A DNA stretch of 64,000 bases from Butyriboletus loyo. Lineage: Eukaryota > Basidiomycota > Agaricomycetes > Boletales > Boletaceae. Under the pieces are notes generated by a model, which was not told the DNA's origin, did no database searches, and saw only the letters and a program-made list of their open reading frames with translations. Position 1 is the stretch's first letter; each line of letters begins with the position of its first letter. Shown here in pieces: positions 45,601 through 55,815 of the stretch. Position numbers and translations under genes: made by a program. The stretch lies in contig JBBPSI010000110.1 in NCBI GenBank assembly GCA_038093515.1, forward strand, positions 22,032 through 86,031, given 5' to 3'.

Positions 45601-46215
45601 ATGGTCGGGTATGAGCCGAGGTCTTATCCTCCAATCGGAAAGACTTTCCTCCCCGCCCTCGAGTCCAGACTCTCGGAACTCACGGGAGCCCGAACGGAGG
45701 CTTTGGAAGCCCACGAAAAGGCACGCCGGTTGATGAAGGAACAGATCTCGTCAAAATTCCGCCCATGGAAGACAGGAGATAAGGTTTGGCTCGAAGGGCG
45801 CAACCTTCGACTCAGGTACCCGTCCAAGAAGCTCGCCCCAAGAAGGGAAGGACCGTTCGAGATCGCACAGGTTGTCTCCCCTGTGGCGTACAGACTCCGA
45901 TTGCCACCGACCTGGAAGATTCACGATGTCTTCCACACGTCACTCCTCACCCCTTATCGCGAGACCGTGGAGCACGGTCCTAATTTTACGAATCCCCCTC
46001 CGGAAGAGATAGACGGAGATGAAGAGTATGAGATCGATCAGATCTTATCGCACCGTGGCTCCAAGGGACGCCGCCAGTTCCTGGTTTCCTGGAAAGGGTA
46101 CTCCGCAGCTGAGAACACCTGGGAGCCAAATGGGAACTTGGTCCATGCGCAAGCCCTTCTCAAGGCTTATAAACTGCGACACCCCAAGGACTTCCCTTCC
46201 CCATCTTCTCAGTAA
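42655..46215 (+). pseudogene. pol: G2 gypsy pol: protease, RT, RNase H, integrase, chromodomain
   Basis: Starts at an ATG at 42655 inside the gag end, in the -1 frame. Protease ALVDSGASGCFID; RT with YMDDLLIHS near 43880; RNase H with [13 protein letters not shown] and TDHKNLTYF; integrase zinc region to CAVCQAHK, DDE blocks VDLITGLP, SDRGPQFASAF and VNQELETYL; chromodomain QFLVSWKGYSAAENTWEP at the C-terminus. TGA at 43252-43254 and at 44488-44490 (after EEW, where an arginine is expected). Otherwise one frame over about 1,187 codons. Confidence 0.95.
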
Positions 46216-46223
46216 ACAACAAG

Positions 46224-47462
46224 ATGGCCATCCCACCCGCAGAAAACAATGCGCCACTCCCAGCTCAGCCTCCTGTCCGTTCTTCTCATCTTCTGGTCTC
46301 CTCTCGCCGAGTCCTCTATGCTGCAGTTCTCGAAAACCCCGTCGCTACGTATGCCTTAGAGCAACGTATGGATTTCACTGGGGATTACGTCCTTCGTACC
46401 CTCGCCAGTCTTTACCGTTCCTATGCCCTCGCCCGCACTGTCCACACCCGCCTTTGCCCTGACAACCAACCGCCGGTATACGCCACCGCCCTGGAGACCT
46501 CCTTGATGGAGGCCAGGGGGTACACCCTGGATATCCTTCATGCTGAAGGGTTCGGGTACGTCGTGGACCAACTCCTCCCAGGCATTCTCGCGCCCGTCCT
46601 CCACCCCATTCTTGTCGCTCTCGCTCCTAGGGAGAGAGAGTTTTATTTTCAGTCCAACGACTGCATCGGGTTCCTGCGCCCCACCGCTCGCGGCCCCAAT
46701 CCTCCTCCTCGTCCTGCCATGGAAGGATCTCCTCCGCCACTACCTGTTCCAGCGCCATCCACTAGAGATTCACCTGCGACCACACTGGTAGCAGATTCAT
46801 CCAGGGAAACCACTGGAGAATCACTTGAGTCCTTTCGGACCGACGTCGACGAGCCCCAGGTCGCTCGTCGACACTCCCCTCTACCGCCTCGAACTGTGCG
46901 TCGCCAACCTCGCCAGACGCTTCTCCAGGTTGGATCTGTCCCGGGATCGGTCACCCTCACCGCCGCAGGAAGAAGGATCGCCAACAGGGCCTTTCGCTCC
47001 GTCACCCCCCAACCATCCACTCGACGTGGCACCCCCGCCATCCAACTCATCCCCCGTGTCACCTCCCCCGCCGCCGCAGCTGGTGGCTCTAACGACTCTT
47101 CGTACGGACCCCCGCCCCCCTATCTCCCCGGTCGGGGTACTCGTGATTCCCCTATCGTCGTCGACGACCGATCTCCTGGTCCCAGCCCAGGCACTGCTCG
47201 ACCTCGCCTCGTCCGCCCGCAGCTCTGCTTCGAGTGCGGGACCGTCGGTCACTTCCGTAGGGAGTGCCCCAATTACACCTGCCCCTTCTGTCACCAGATC
47301 GCCCCTGGTCATATACAGGAGTTTTGTCCAGAGCGTGTATGTGGCCTCTGTGGTGCCGTTGGCCATATCATCGCCAACTGCACGTTTCGGGATGACGTCT
47401 GGGCAGATTTCAATGCCAATGACGCTTACGACTATGACGTCAACGAGGGGGAGTCTCAGTGA
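46224..47462 (+). CDS. G2 third ORF: 412-aa zinc-knuckle protein after pol
   Basis: ATG at 46224, eight bases after the pol stop; uninterrupted although gag and pol carry stops. The N-terminal 150 residues look folded and helical (MDFTGDYVLRTLASLYRSYA, YVVDQLLPGILAPVLHP). Residues about 165-330 are Pro/Ser/Arg-rich and probably disordered. The C-terminus has three zinc knuckles from about residue 334: CFECGTVGHFRREC, CPFCHQIAPGHIQEFC and CGLCGAVGHIIANC, followed by an acidic tail. No signal peptide or membrane span, so it is not an envelope. It is probably a nucleic-acid-binding factor of the element; a captured or duplicated nucleocapsid is possible. The stop is about 50 bp before the 3' LTR. 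Confidence 0.85.
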   Translation: MAIPPAENNAPLPAQPPVRSSHLLVSSRRVLYAAVLENPVATYALEQRMDFTGDYVLRTLASLYRSYALARTVHTRLCPDNQPPVYATALETSLMEARGYTLDILHAEGFGYVVDQLLPGILAPVLHPILVALAPREREFYFQSNDCIGFLRPTARGPNPPPRPAMEGSPPPLPVPAPSTRDSPATTLVADSSRETTGESLESFRTDVDEPQVARRHSPLPPRTVRRQPRQTLLQVGSVPGSVTLTAAGRRIANRAFRSVTPQPSTRRGTPAIQLIPRVTSPAAAAGGSNDSSYGPPPPYLPGRGTRDSPIVVDDRSPGPSPGTARPRLVRPQLCFECGTVGHFRRECPNYTCPFCHQIAPGHIQEFCPERVCGLCGAVGHIIANCTFRDDVWADFNANDAYDYDVNEGESQ

Positions 47463-47499
47463 GGGGAGCATTCAAGTTGTGGAGTCGGAGTCTCCACCA

Positions 47500-47513
47500 T
47501 GGGAAGGGGGTAA
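47500..47513 (+). promoter_or_regulatory. G2 polypurine tract
   Basis: GGGAAGGGGGTAA directly before the 3' LTR. Confidence 0.8.
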
Positions 47514-48442
47514 TGTTACGGTAGTGGTCTACTTTTTCTCTCCATTACCGTTGGGACTATTACATTCACCTAGCCTTTTGCTAGTTCCACTTGAACGGTG
47601 ACAACCATTCTTACTTAGTCATCACTTCCCGCACATGGACGTGTTTTCCTTCACACTCTGGAACGTTCTTGTTACGAGACAACGATGTTATCAGGTCACA
47701 CAGGGTTCCGCAACTGTTGCAGTTATACACAATAACTGGTGAGGTGTAATGAGGATAGCTCAGGCCTTAATCTCTCAACTGTTGCCAGTGAATAAGACAA
47801 GTGGTTAAAGCTAGGGAATCCTAGCCGCAACCACAAGCCTTTTTATATTACAGGGGAATGCGCACAGACCATGCAGTGCGCGAGACTAGTTACTATACAT
47901 GTACATATGAAGAAGTCACGAGTCGACGATGATGATAAATAGAAGTCGACGGTGATCAAAAAAGAAGAGAAGCAAACGGAGATTAAATACATGAGGCGTG
48001 ATGTCATAGAGTCTGGGCCAGTCTGGACCATGATGTCATATGCTTAGTCAGCCTGTGGTTACATGTATAATCCCACGATCACGTGCGCAAAGTCACGTGA
48101 CCTTTGAAAGAGAAATATGACGAAGTCCAAATGCAAAAGATAATTATAAGAGATATGATTATAACAGTTCTAGAGTATCTTTTCCTCATTTGTACTTTCG
48201 CTCTCGTGACCTGATTAGGGAGCATGGTCTGTGCGCAGACCTCAGTAGTATAAAGGCCCTGTCTTTACGCCTTGTACTCTATCTAGTTCTACGCAGCAAT
48301 CTGCTAGCAATTAGTTCACTGCCAGCCTCTTCGTGTGCGCACTAAGACATAGTCTGAGACTTCTCCCAGAACTGTCTCCCGAGTCTCGAGGCCACTCCAG
48401 AGTGCCTCCTTGCTGTTCTGATTGTTAGCACCTAGCGTAACA
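47514..48442 (+). repeat. G2 3' LTR, split by a G1b solo LTR
   Basis: 47514-47669 plus 48172-48442 equals the 5' LTR. Differences include several CG to CA or TG changes (for example ACGTTC to ACATTC and CCGTTC to CCATTC). Confidence 0.95.
47670..48166 (-). repeat. G1b solo LTR in the G2 3' LTR, TSD gttct
   Basis: TGTTACGAGACAACGATG to ATTATAACA, flanked by gttct at 47665-47669 and 48167-48171. Confidence 0.94.
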
Positions 48443-48447
48443 CTTGG

Positions 48448-48926
48448 TATTCAAATCCTATAATACATGACCACCTCCCTCTACCACTATATTCTTTCAA
48501 ATACAGCCATCTGCCCAATCTTATGCGCCATTCACAATGCATCCAAGCCACCACCAAGTACGCTTTGCATCAACCCATAAGTCCCATGCTCTACATAGGG
48601 GTAAGCACTAACACATTACAGCTGAGGTATTCAAACTCTCCAGCAAGCCAGATTCTGAGCACCATGGATTTAATGGAGGAGCATCCATTCTAGGGTGCAT
48701 GGTCCCCCAACTGCCACTGTTTCTGGCACCTCCTGCCTCCATCAGCCTGGGCGACATTACCCAACATTGGAGTTGCCACCAGCCCATTGGATGATTTGGA
48801 TGACCATAGGTACCTGCAAGGCCTGAGGATTCCCTCCCCACCACTGCCCAATATCTCCCTGCCACCTATGGCATCTACATGCCTCATGGACAATACCGCA
48901 TTGGCACATCTATGGGGCCTAAGGGT
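48448..48926. other. Continuation of the locus interrupted by G2, no clear gene
   Basis: Before the G2 insertion this joined to 40848. CpG-poor; short frames on the minus strand (48608-48865) are not convincing. Confidence 0.5.
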
Positions 48927-49437
48927 TGTTATAATTGTATACTTTATAACAGACTTTTGCATTTCAGACTTCACCATTTTTCCTTCAAAGGTCACATGAC
49001 TTAGTGCATGTGATCGTGGGATTATACATGTGACCATAGGCTGACTAAGCATATGACATCATGGTCCAGACTAGCCCAGACTCTATGATGTCACACCTCA
49101 TGTATTTAATCTCTGTTTGACTTCTCTTCTTTCTGATCACTGTTGCTTCTATTTAATCTCTGTCGGCCCTGTACTTCTACTCATATAGACTTGTATAGTA
49201 ATTAGTCACATTCACTGCTTGGTCTGTGCGCAGTTCCCTATAATATATAAGGCTTGTGGTTTGGGCTAGGATTCCTTAGCTTTAACCACTTGTCTATTTG
49301 CTGGTAACAGTTGAGGATTAAGCTTGAAGCTCCTTGTCTTATACTCACCAGGACTTTCTGTAGTCCTGCAACAGTAGTGGAACCACCTGTGACATTGTAT
49401 TCAGCCTAGCATTTGACTAGCTATTGCTTTTGTTACA
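48927..49437 (+). repeat. G1b solo LTR, plus strand, TSD agggt
   Basis: TGTTATAATTGTATAC to GCTTTTGTTACA, flanked by agggt at 48922-48926 and 49438-49442. The only solo G1 LTR in this orientation. Confidence 0.92.
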
Positions 49438-49512
49438 AGGGTTCCCTCACCACTGCCAAACACTGCTCCCCACCCTCAGACAGCGCCTGCATCCAATGTT
49501 AATGATGGCAAC

Positions 49513-50309
49513 ATGATATACCTCCATGGCTTGACAATTCCCCCACCACCCCTGTCAGCACCCACATCCCTTGGGCATGATGGCACAATGGATGGGCACC
49601 CCTGCATTATGGGACAGCAGGTGCCACCCACTTCAACATCTCATTCACTAGAAGATAAGGAGGATCTAATGGAGGTAGACTTCCCTGGTATGTACCTTCA
49701 ACCCATCAATGACAGCAGTATATATGCTCAACACATCCATTTTGATACAGGCAAAGCTTCTGACCCTCCTGCTGCAGCTCCAACCCACTGTGATGCTCCA
49801 ATCTATTCATGGAGCCTCATAACAAAGTTCCCTCTGCATATTCTGGCATTGTGCAGAGTTGAGGAGTGCAATCATCAGCAGATTCTGCTGCAGACCCACT
49901 GTGGACCCTTAGGTGAGCATGACCCTAGCCTCCAAATGGCCTGACTAATCCACATGCTCTCAGACCCTGAGGGAAGCACAGCAGAGATTCACTGCCTGGA
50001 GGTTGATGGCTTCCCAGGCACAAGCAGCCTGTTGTTGGGTGAGTAAGGACCCTCCAACTGCAAACCTTGCATTTACATCCTTCCCATGCAGAGACAATGG
50101 AAGCATGGTCAAGCATGCAGGCGGTAGGTCTGCCAGCCAATATGCCTGATAACATTGAGTTCAATGGCCCAATAAAATGTGCCATAACTAAATACGAGGG
50201 GCTATTCATGTGGGCAGGTAGGCAGAGGCGGAAGGCAGTGGAGCATGCCTTGCATGACTTGGATGCGCTGGATAGGATTCAGGTGGAACGACGGAGAATA
50301 AATAGATAG
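49513..50309 (+). pseudogene. Unrecognised decayed coding region
   Basis: Two open pieces: 49513-49944 (MIYLHGLTIPPPPL..., ending GPLGEHDPSLQMA) and 50067-50309 (AETMEAWSSMQAVGLPANMP, then CAITKYEGLFMWAGRQRRKA and a charged helix). A pyrimidine-rich CAG acceptor precedes the second piece, so they may be exons. The locus is CpG-poor and no family was recognised. Confidence 0.4.
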
Positions 50310-50765
50310 ATTGTCATTGTCACTGTAGGAATACAGAGGTTCTGACTCAATGCGCAATGCCCTTAAGTAGGCCTGCCTGTCCCATGGGCATGCACCTCTG
50401 GAATACATACCCCCCATGGACCCCTGGTTTATATGGCATACCCCCTGTGGGGCCCCCAGCTGCTACATCTATCTTTCCACTGGCCTGCTCACATATAGCA
50501 CACTCCCTGCAGGTGTCCTTGGCGTTAACATATACCTCCCTGTGGGCCTGCCCTTGTATAGCCCACTCCCCATGCATGCCCCCCTTCTATAGTATATGTG
50601 CTTCCTTGAGCCTGCTCACATATAGTGCCCTCCCCATGATAGGCCCCCTTGTCTGTTGCATACACATTGCCATGGGCCCCCTCGCCCACAGTATATATGG
50701 TGCTGTTTGTTGCATATTGCCCACTCCCCCTGCAGGCCTGCTCATCTATATACCACTCCCCATGC

Positions 50766-51730
50766 TGTTATGAAGGCAACCAAGGGACTAAGCCACTCAG
50801 AATACTATCATTTCATAGGCAGTAAACTCCAGTTACAGCAGTACACCAACTACTGATGATGGGAGAGAAAGAGCAATGACCTTAATCCTCAACTGTTACC
50901 AGTGAATAGACAAGTGGTTAATGTTGAAACGGTAGTGTTCTATTTCTGTATTTCACTTACAGCCACTACGTTTATAGACTGGTCTATATGACATCATTGT
51001 CTAGACCTAGTCACGCTTATCACATTACAAATAGCTCTTATTATGCTATTGGACGATATGCTTAGTCTTATCTCTTATCTCTATCATATCGTCATGTATT
51101 TCATACTATACCTTATATAGGTACTATACAGAACACAAGTACAAACACTCATGTACTGTATATAAGACAGCCCTTATGGCTTGTCACTTTTCTTTAGATC
51201 TTTCAGTTCTATCATCACTACTGCGATATCTCTAAGTTGAGCCTTGCTCCTTATACTCTGTTTGCGATACTCTCACTCTCGTATTATCAGTGAGTCTTTC
51301 CACTGATAGGTTTACCCTTGCATCCTTCGTTGCCCTCGGTGCGCCTGCTCGGACATTACAAATTCCGAAAGTTAAAGCTAGGGAATCCTAGCCCAAACCA
51401 CAGGCCTTATATATTATAGGGAACTGCACATGGACCAAGTGGTGCATGTGACTAACTACTATACAAGTATATACGAGTAGATGTACAGGGTCAACAGAGA
51501 TTAAATAGAAGCAACAGTGATCAGAAAGAAGAGAAGTCAAACAGAGATTAAATACATGAGGTGTGACATCATAGAGTCTGGGCCAGTCTGGACCATGATG
51601 TCATATGCTTAGTCAACCTATGGTCACATGTATAATCCCACGATCATGTGCACTAAGTCACATGACCTTTGAAAGAAAAATGGTGAAGTTCGAAGTGCAA
51701 AAGTCTGTTATAAGATATATGATTATAACA
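50766..51730 (-). repeat. G1b-like solo LTR split by a CP solo LTR, TSD catgc
   Basis: TGTTATGAAGGCAACC to GATTATAACA, flanked by catgc at 50761-50765 and 51731-51735. Confidence 0.92.
50922..51370 (+). repeat. CP solo LTR, TSD gttaa
   Basis: TGTTGAAACGGTAG to AATTCCGAAA, flanked by gttaa at 50917-50921 and 51371-51375. The uninterrupted target (GTGGTTAAAGCTAGG) is present in the other G1b LTRs, fixing the ends exactly. Confidence 0.95.
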
Positions 51731-52010
51731 CATGCACGCCACATTGTCTATTGTATATACAATGCTATGGGCCTGCTCATCTGTAGTATATACCCCCCTG
51801 TGGGCCCCCTTATCTACAGCATATACAATGCTATGGGCCTGCTTGTCTATAGCCCACTCCCCCTGCAGGCCCCCTCATCTATAGCCCACTCCCCCTGCAG
51901 GCCCCTCCATCTGTAGCATATACCCCCCTGCAGGCCCCCTTGTCTATAGCATAAACCCTTCTGCAGGCCCCCTGTCTGTAGCATATGCCCCTTTCAGGCC
52001 CGTTTGTCAC

Positions 52011-52484
52011 TAGTGTATGCCCTCAATTGACCCATGGGCAGGCCCACCCAAGTGAATCATATGCCCTACATCTCCCCACCCTGCAGGCCCATTTGTCAAT
52101 GCTGCTTTGTTCTTTAGGCAGGCCCTGCCATCAGTGTACTCCTAACTCACCCATGGGCCCACCACAGGGTGCCCATCAACCAAGTGATATTGTCAACACA
52201 GGGTGGCCATGTGCTATGTGACAATGCAACTACATTATGTGTATACAAGGTTCCAGGGACCTTGGGGACTACACGGAATGGCCCATTTTCAACATGTGGG
52301 TGCTTCATCATCACCAATGTTTTAGTTTTAGTTGTCATGGACACTCAGGGATGAAGGTGTAAAATGTCAGCTACATCTAGATGTGGATGAGTCATCTATA
52401 CAGCCAATATGATATGCTCGTGATGCATAATGATGGTTCCTAATGACTGTTTAATTAAGCAAGGCTAGGTTTTAGTCAAGGTTT
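52011..52484. other. Spacer between the repeat locus and duplicated segment copy 2
   Basis: Its start shares the GGTGGCC flank with 17090-17155. No gene seen. Confidence 0.5.
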
Positions 52485-52668
52485 GGGTGTAGGGTTTATG
52501 CGTTACGAGCATATCGACTCTGCTTGTGACTCGAAAAGACGTTTGACAGTGAAAGCCCCGGCCGAACTTGAAGCCACAGCTTCTGGCCTGTCGCAGAGTG
52601 AGGCCGGATCATAAGCCCCTGTAACCCTTCGTATAGGTATAGGCCCGGCTTGACTCGGCTCTAGAGTC

Positions 52669-53117
52669 TGTTGAAACGGTAGTGTTCTATTTCTGTATTT
52701 CACTTACAGCCACTACGTTTATAGACTGGTCTATATGACATCATTGTCTAGACCTAGTCACGCTTATCACATTACAAATAGCTCTTATTATGCTATTGGA
52801 CGATATGCTTAGTCTTATCTCTTATCTCTATCATATCGTCATGTATTTCATACTATACCTTATATAGGTACTATACAGAACACAAGTACAAACACTCATG
52901 TACTGTATATAAGACAGCCCTTATGGCTTGTCACTTTTCTCTAGATCTTTCAGTTCTATCATCACTACTGCGATATCTCTAAGTTGAGCCTTGCTCCTTA
53001 TACTCTGTTTGCGATACTCTCACTCTCGTATTATCAGTGAGTCTTTCCACTGATAGGTTTACCCTTGCATCCTTCGTTGCCCTCGGTGCGCCTGTTCGGA
53101 CGTTACAAATTCCGAAA
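52669..53117 (+). repeat. CP solo LTR, TSD gagtc
   Basis: TGTTGAAACGGTAG to AATTCCGAAA, flanked by gagtc at 52664-52668 and 53118-53122. Copy 1 shows the empty site (CAGAGTCGATTTC near 19191). Confidence 0.95.
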
Positions 53118-53703
53118 GAGTCGACTTCCCGATGTCGCTGCGGTGGATGAAGAGCAAACGCAAACTAAGTTCGGTTGGCGTTTGCGCGCGCGACGTCGTG
53201 CCAGCCTCGCATACGAGCACGGCTCGGCTTGGCCCGGGGCTTGAGGCCGGGCTTTGCAAATCACTCAGGGTCATCAGATGAGTTCAGGTGCAGCCTCATC
53301 ACGCGCAGTAGCCTTGAAGAAATCAAATCTTTGTTAGGTGACATGAAAGTAGCAAATCGCTCGCAGCAAGGGAAAAACGGGGTAATAGGAATACATGTTT
53401 CGAACGAAATCTGCAGGCTGACGTATATAGATAGACGCCAGGAGAATACAACAAAAACCGTACGATACAGACATATATCGTTAGGTGGTGCATAGGGCAA
53501 GAACGAAGAAAGGGACTTGATGAGATGAGATCAACCGAATGTAATGTCACAATCGTATACGGACTGGCACTACCCGCGAGTTAATATGAAGAAGAGTCCA
53601 GAACATGGCTCGGGACGACACCTACGAGAGACAAGGTTCGGCGAGCATTTGTCTACCAGTCGCGACCGCTATTACCACTACTGGTGCCATCATCCGCGGG
53701 ACC

Positions 53704-53922
53704 CTATATATATAGCAAGTGTTCAGAGAGGCCGCATCTAGCCAGCTGAAAGGTGGAATAATACCACGTTCGGGCCCCGAGCGACGGGATTGGCTCCCGT
53801 CTGGAATGGAGTGATGAGTTCAGCCATAAGGGAGGAGAACTAGGGGAGCGTACTGGAAGAGCGAAAGAAACCTGGACGAGACAGGCCAAGAGGAGCGCTA
53901 GGTAGTACTTTGTGGCGAACAT
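53704..53922 (-). CDS. Small secreted protein paralogue, 72 aa as an open frame
   Basis: ATG at 53922; signal peptide identical to the copy at 19976, then ALPVRSPSSPPLWLNSSLHS. The frame ends at a TATATAG that could instead be the acceptor of an intron beginning GTGGTATT, so the true C-terminus may be longer. TATATAAA at 54017-54010. Confidence 0.55.
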   Translation of the reverse strand: MFATKYYLALLLACLVQVSFALPVRSPSSPPLWLNSSLHSRREPIPSLGARTWYYSTFQLARCGLSEHLLYI

Positions 53923-54929
53923 GATGAAGCTGGGTAGTTGATTGTGCAGAAGAGAGGAATGAGCTGTTGTTCGGGTGCTGGGATGATAGATATGAGAAGC
54001 TGCTTCGCCTTTATATACTTTTTGCCGCCAAGCCCCATCGGATCTATCTGACAAAAGGGCGGTGCGAGTACCGCCCTCTGTCTTGCGGGCTCCATTACCT
54101 GCCAATTGGAGAACGTTAGTCGTATTGAAGAATATCTGTCAAATATAATAAACCGTAAGCAAAAATGGGGCAACCCAAATCGACGTGATCAAATTAATTT
54201 TTCAAATTCTCTTGCATCACACTGATTGGAAGTACCATACCTGTATATCTGGGAGATTACGAATGTATATTCGTGTGAAAGATTGACGATCAGAGTTTAG
54301 TAGTATGCGTACGCGGACGCAACACGATGTGTGTTATATAATCAGACGAATATGGTAGTGATGTCTCAAACGCTAGATAGCGTGAGGCGATTGTGAACGC
54401 GCTTAGATGGGAGTTTGGGCGCAATACGCGTTATCGTATTTGAGAGTCCGCTATCTAGTTTATATACTGGATCTACATGTTTGATATGATTGGTCAGTCG
54501 GGTCTTCGGCCTGTCGGCTTGTTACCACGTGACCGTATAGGCTTCAACAGTATACTTGCTATTGCTGTTGAACCGACTATCCATTAATCTAGTAAGTAGA
54601 CCTAGAAACGTTGGCTGCAGGAGGCTGTCCGCACACGTGACGTCCGCATTAGGAATCCAATCTTCGAAGCATGATGGTTTTTTTGCCGTTGGCCAGCGAT
54701 CCGCCCGTCGATTTCACAGTGGCCGTCTGTTGACAATTCGGTGTCAGTTGCAGTTGTCCGCAAATAGTCAGCATCCGTAGAAATGGACGTCAAGGCAGAT
54801 TGACGGTCCAGAGTTCTGCCAGAAATTGCCGTGCTGTACACGAGAACCTTATTGACCAATGACTACGTGGCAAACTACTCTTCTATATTCACATCAGGGT
54901 GCGAATGGTAAAGCTGTGTCAAGAACGTG

Positions 54930-55435
54930 ATACAAACTCGAGGGATGTAGAGTGACATCCACAGTCAAGGCACTTGATCACGGCCAGTATATCATAGTCC
55001 CACACCCGCATGATGTTATTGTCTGATGTAGTGACAAACTGGCGATTTTCGTCGACAAACGTGATCGCGTTCACTGGTCATAAGTGTTGGTCGTATTTTG
55101 GCGTGATCTCGCCCAAACTGACATCATACTAGGGACAACCTGTCAGTTCCCCCTATGATGAATCGAGCTGAACACAAGGCGTACCTGAACAATCTTTTTG
55201 AACGACATAACAGCGAGAAAGATGTGCTGTTAATTGTCGCTGGGATGGAAACGGATAACGCCTGGAGTCTTGTAGTTGCTGAACCACTGACTGGCCTGGG
55301 AGTCCATCGATTCATTTGACGATCGTAACCATAGGTCAGAAACTTTCTACCGTCGGGTCACGTAAGAGGCGACATCCCTGACATGGACAGCTTGAACATG
55401 TCCGCGGAAAGCCTAAAGCCAGTTGCTGTTGTTCG
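54930..55435 (-). pseudogene. Prp17/CDC40-like WD40 pseudogene, copy 2
   Basis: Minus strand, in order: a GH-like VQAVHVRDVAS piece; GRKFLTYGYDRQMNRW; WFSNYKTPGVIRFHPSDN, TAA, QHIFLAVMSFKKIVQ; an intron GTACGCC...[45 protein letters not shown] and [13 protein letters not shown]. This follows the order of blades in Prp17/CDC40, a second-step splicing factor. Frame slips and two stops show it is dead. The intact host gene must be elsewhere. Confidence 0.75.
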
Positions 55436-55815
55436 GGCTGGGGATGACTGATATGAGAAGCGTTATCACGTTTATGCTACCAGGCATCGGATCCAAGCCT
55501 GGGTCCACCACCACCAGCAGGCACCAGGGGCGGTCCGAGTGCAGCTCAACTCCCTTACTACCTACGTGTTTTATGACGTGGCAAGAAGTTCCTGTCGAGT
55601 AATCGTAATCGTGTACGGACCTGGCAGGCAATCGAAATCCTGGACGAAGGGAGTGAGCAGGCCTGGATCGCGGATTAGATTTTGGCAGATGCAGCCGCAT
55701 CGCACTGATACACCACTCACCACAGCTCTACACTTTGTTATCATAGACATCATTCAACCGACTATCCATTCCTCTAACTGCAGTTTGCGAGAGTGATCGT
55801 GCACGTGACGTCCGC
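55425..55815. repeat. Third, diverged copy of the secreted-protein promoter module
   Basis: Words shared with 20020-20140 and 53960-54070 (GCTGTTGTTCGGG, GATATGAGAAGC, CATCGGATC, GGGGCGGTCCGAGTGC) and with 54560-54645 (ACCGACTATCCATT, GCACGTGACGTCCGC). The TATA box is lost and no secreted ORF remains. Confidence 0.65.

Larger units (their letters stand above)
40849..48442 (+). mobile_element. G2 Ty3/gypsy chromovirus with a third ORF, full length, TSD cttgg
   Basis: 5' LTR 40849-41274, self-complementary PBS 41277-41286, gag, pol with chromodomain, a separate zinc-knuckle ORF, PPT 47500-47513, 3' LTR 47514-48442 (itself split by a G1b solo LTR). Flanks cttgg at 40844-40848 and 48443-48447 prove a complete insertion. 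Gag has one TGA and pol two; ORF3 is open. The two LTRs differ mostly at CpG sites. Confidence 0.96.
50380..52010. repeat. Short-unit repeats with GCAGGCCCC and TATAC words, split by LTRs
   Basis: Irregular units of roughly 30-40 bp (CCCACTCCCCCTGCAGGCCC, CATATACAATGCTATGGGCC) at 50380-50765 and 51736-52010, interrupted by the G1b LTR 50766-51730. Wording and downstream flank (ATTGTCAACACAGGGTGGCC near 52191) match the array at 15600-17160, so the two loci are related. Confidence 0.7.
52485..55130. repeat. Duplicated segment, copy 2
   Basis: Paralogue of 19016-22098: same start (GGGTGTAGGGTTTATGCG), same small secreted-protein gene and promoter, same ACTTGCTATTG...GTCCGCATTAGG block and same Prp17-like end. 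Includes a CP solo LTR and about 330 bp (roughly 54230-54540) not in copy 1. Confidence 0.85.

Noticed and set aside
46224..47462. Envelope gene because of its position after pol
   Set aside because: No signal peptide, membrane span or glycoprotein features; zinc knuckles point to nucleic-acid binding.
46649..47471. Long minus-strand and alternate-frame ORFs over G2 ORF3
   Set aside because: GC-rich shadow frames; only the plus-strand frame has ordered zinc knuckles and starts right after pol.
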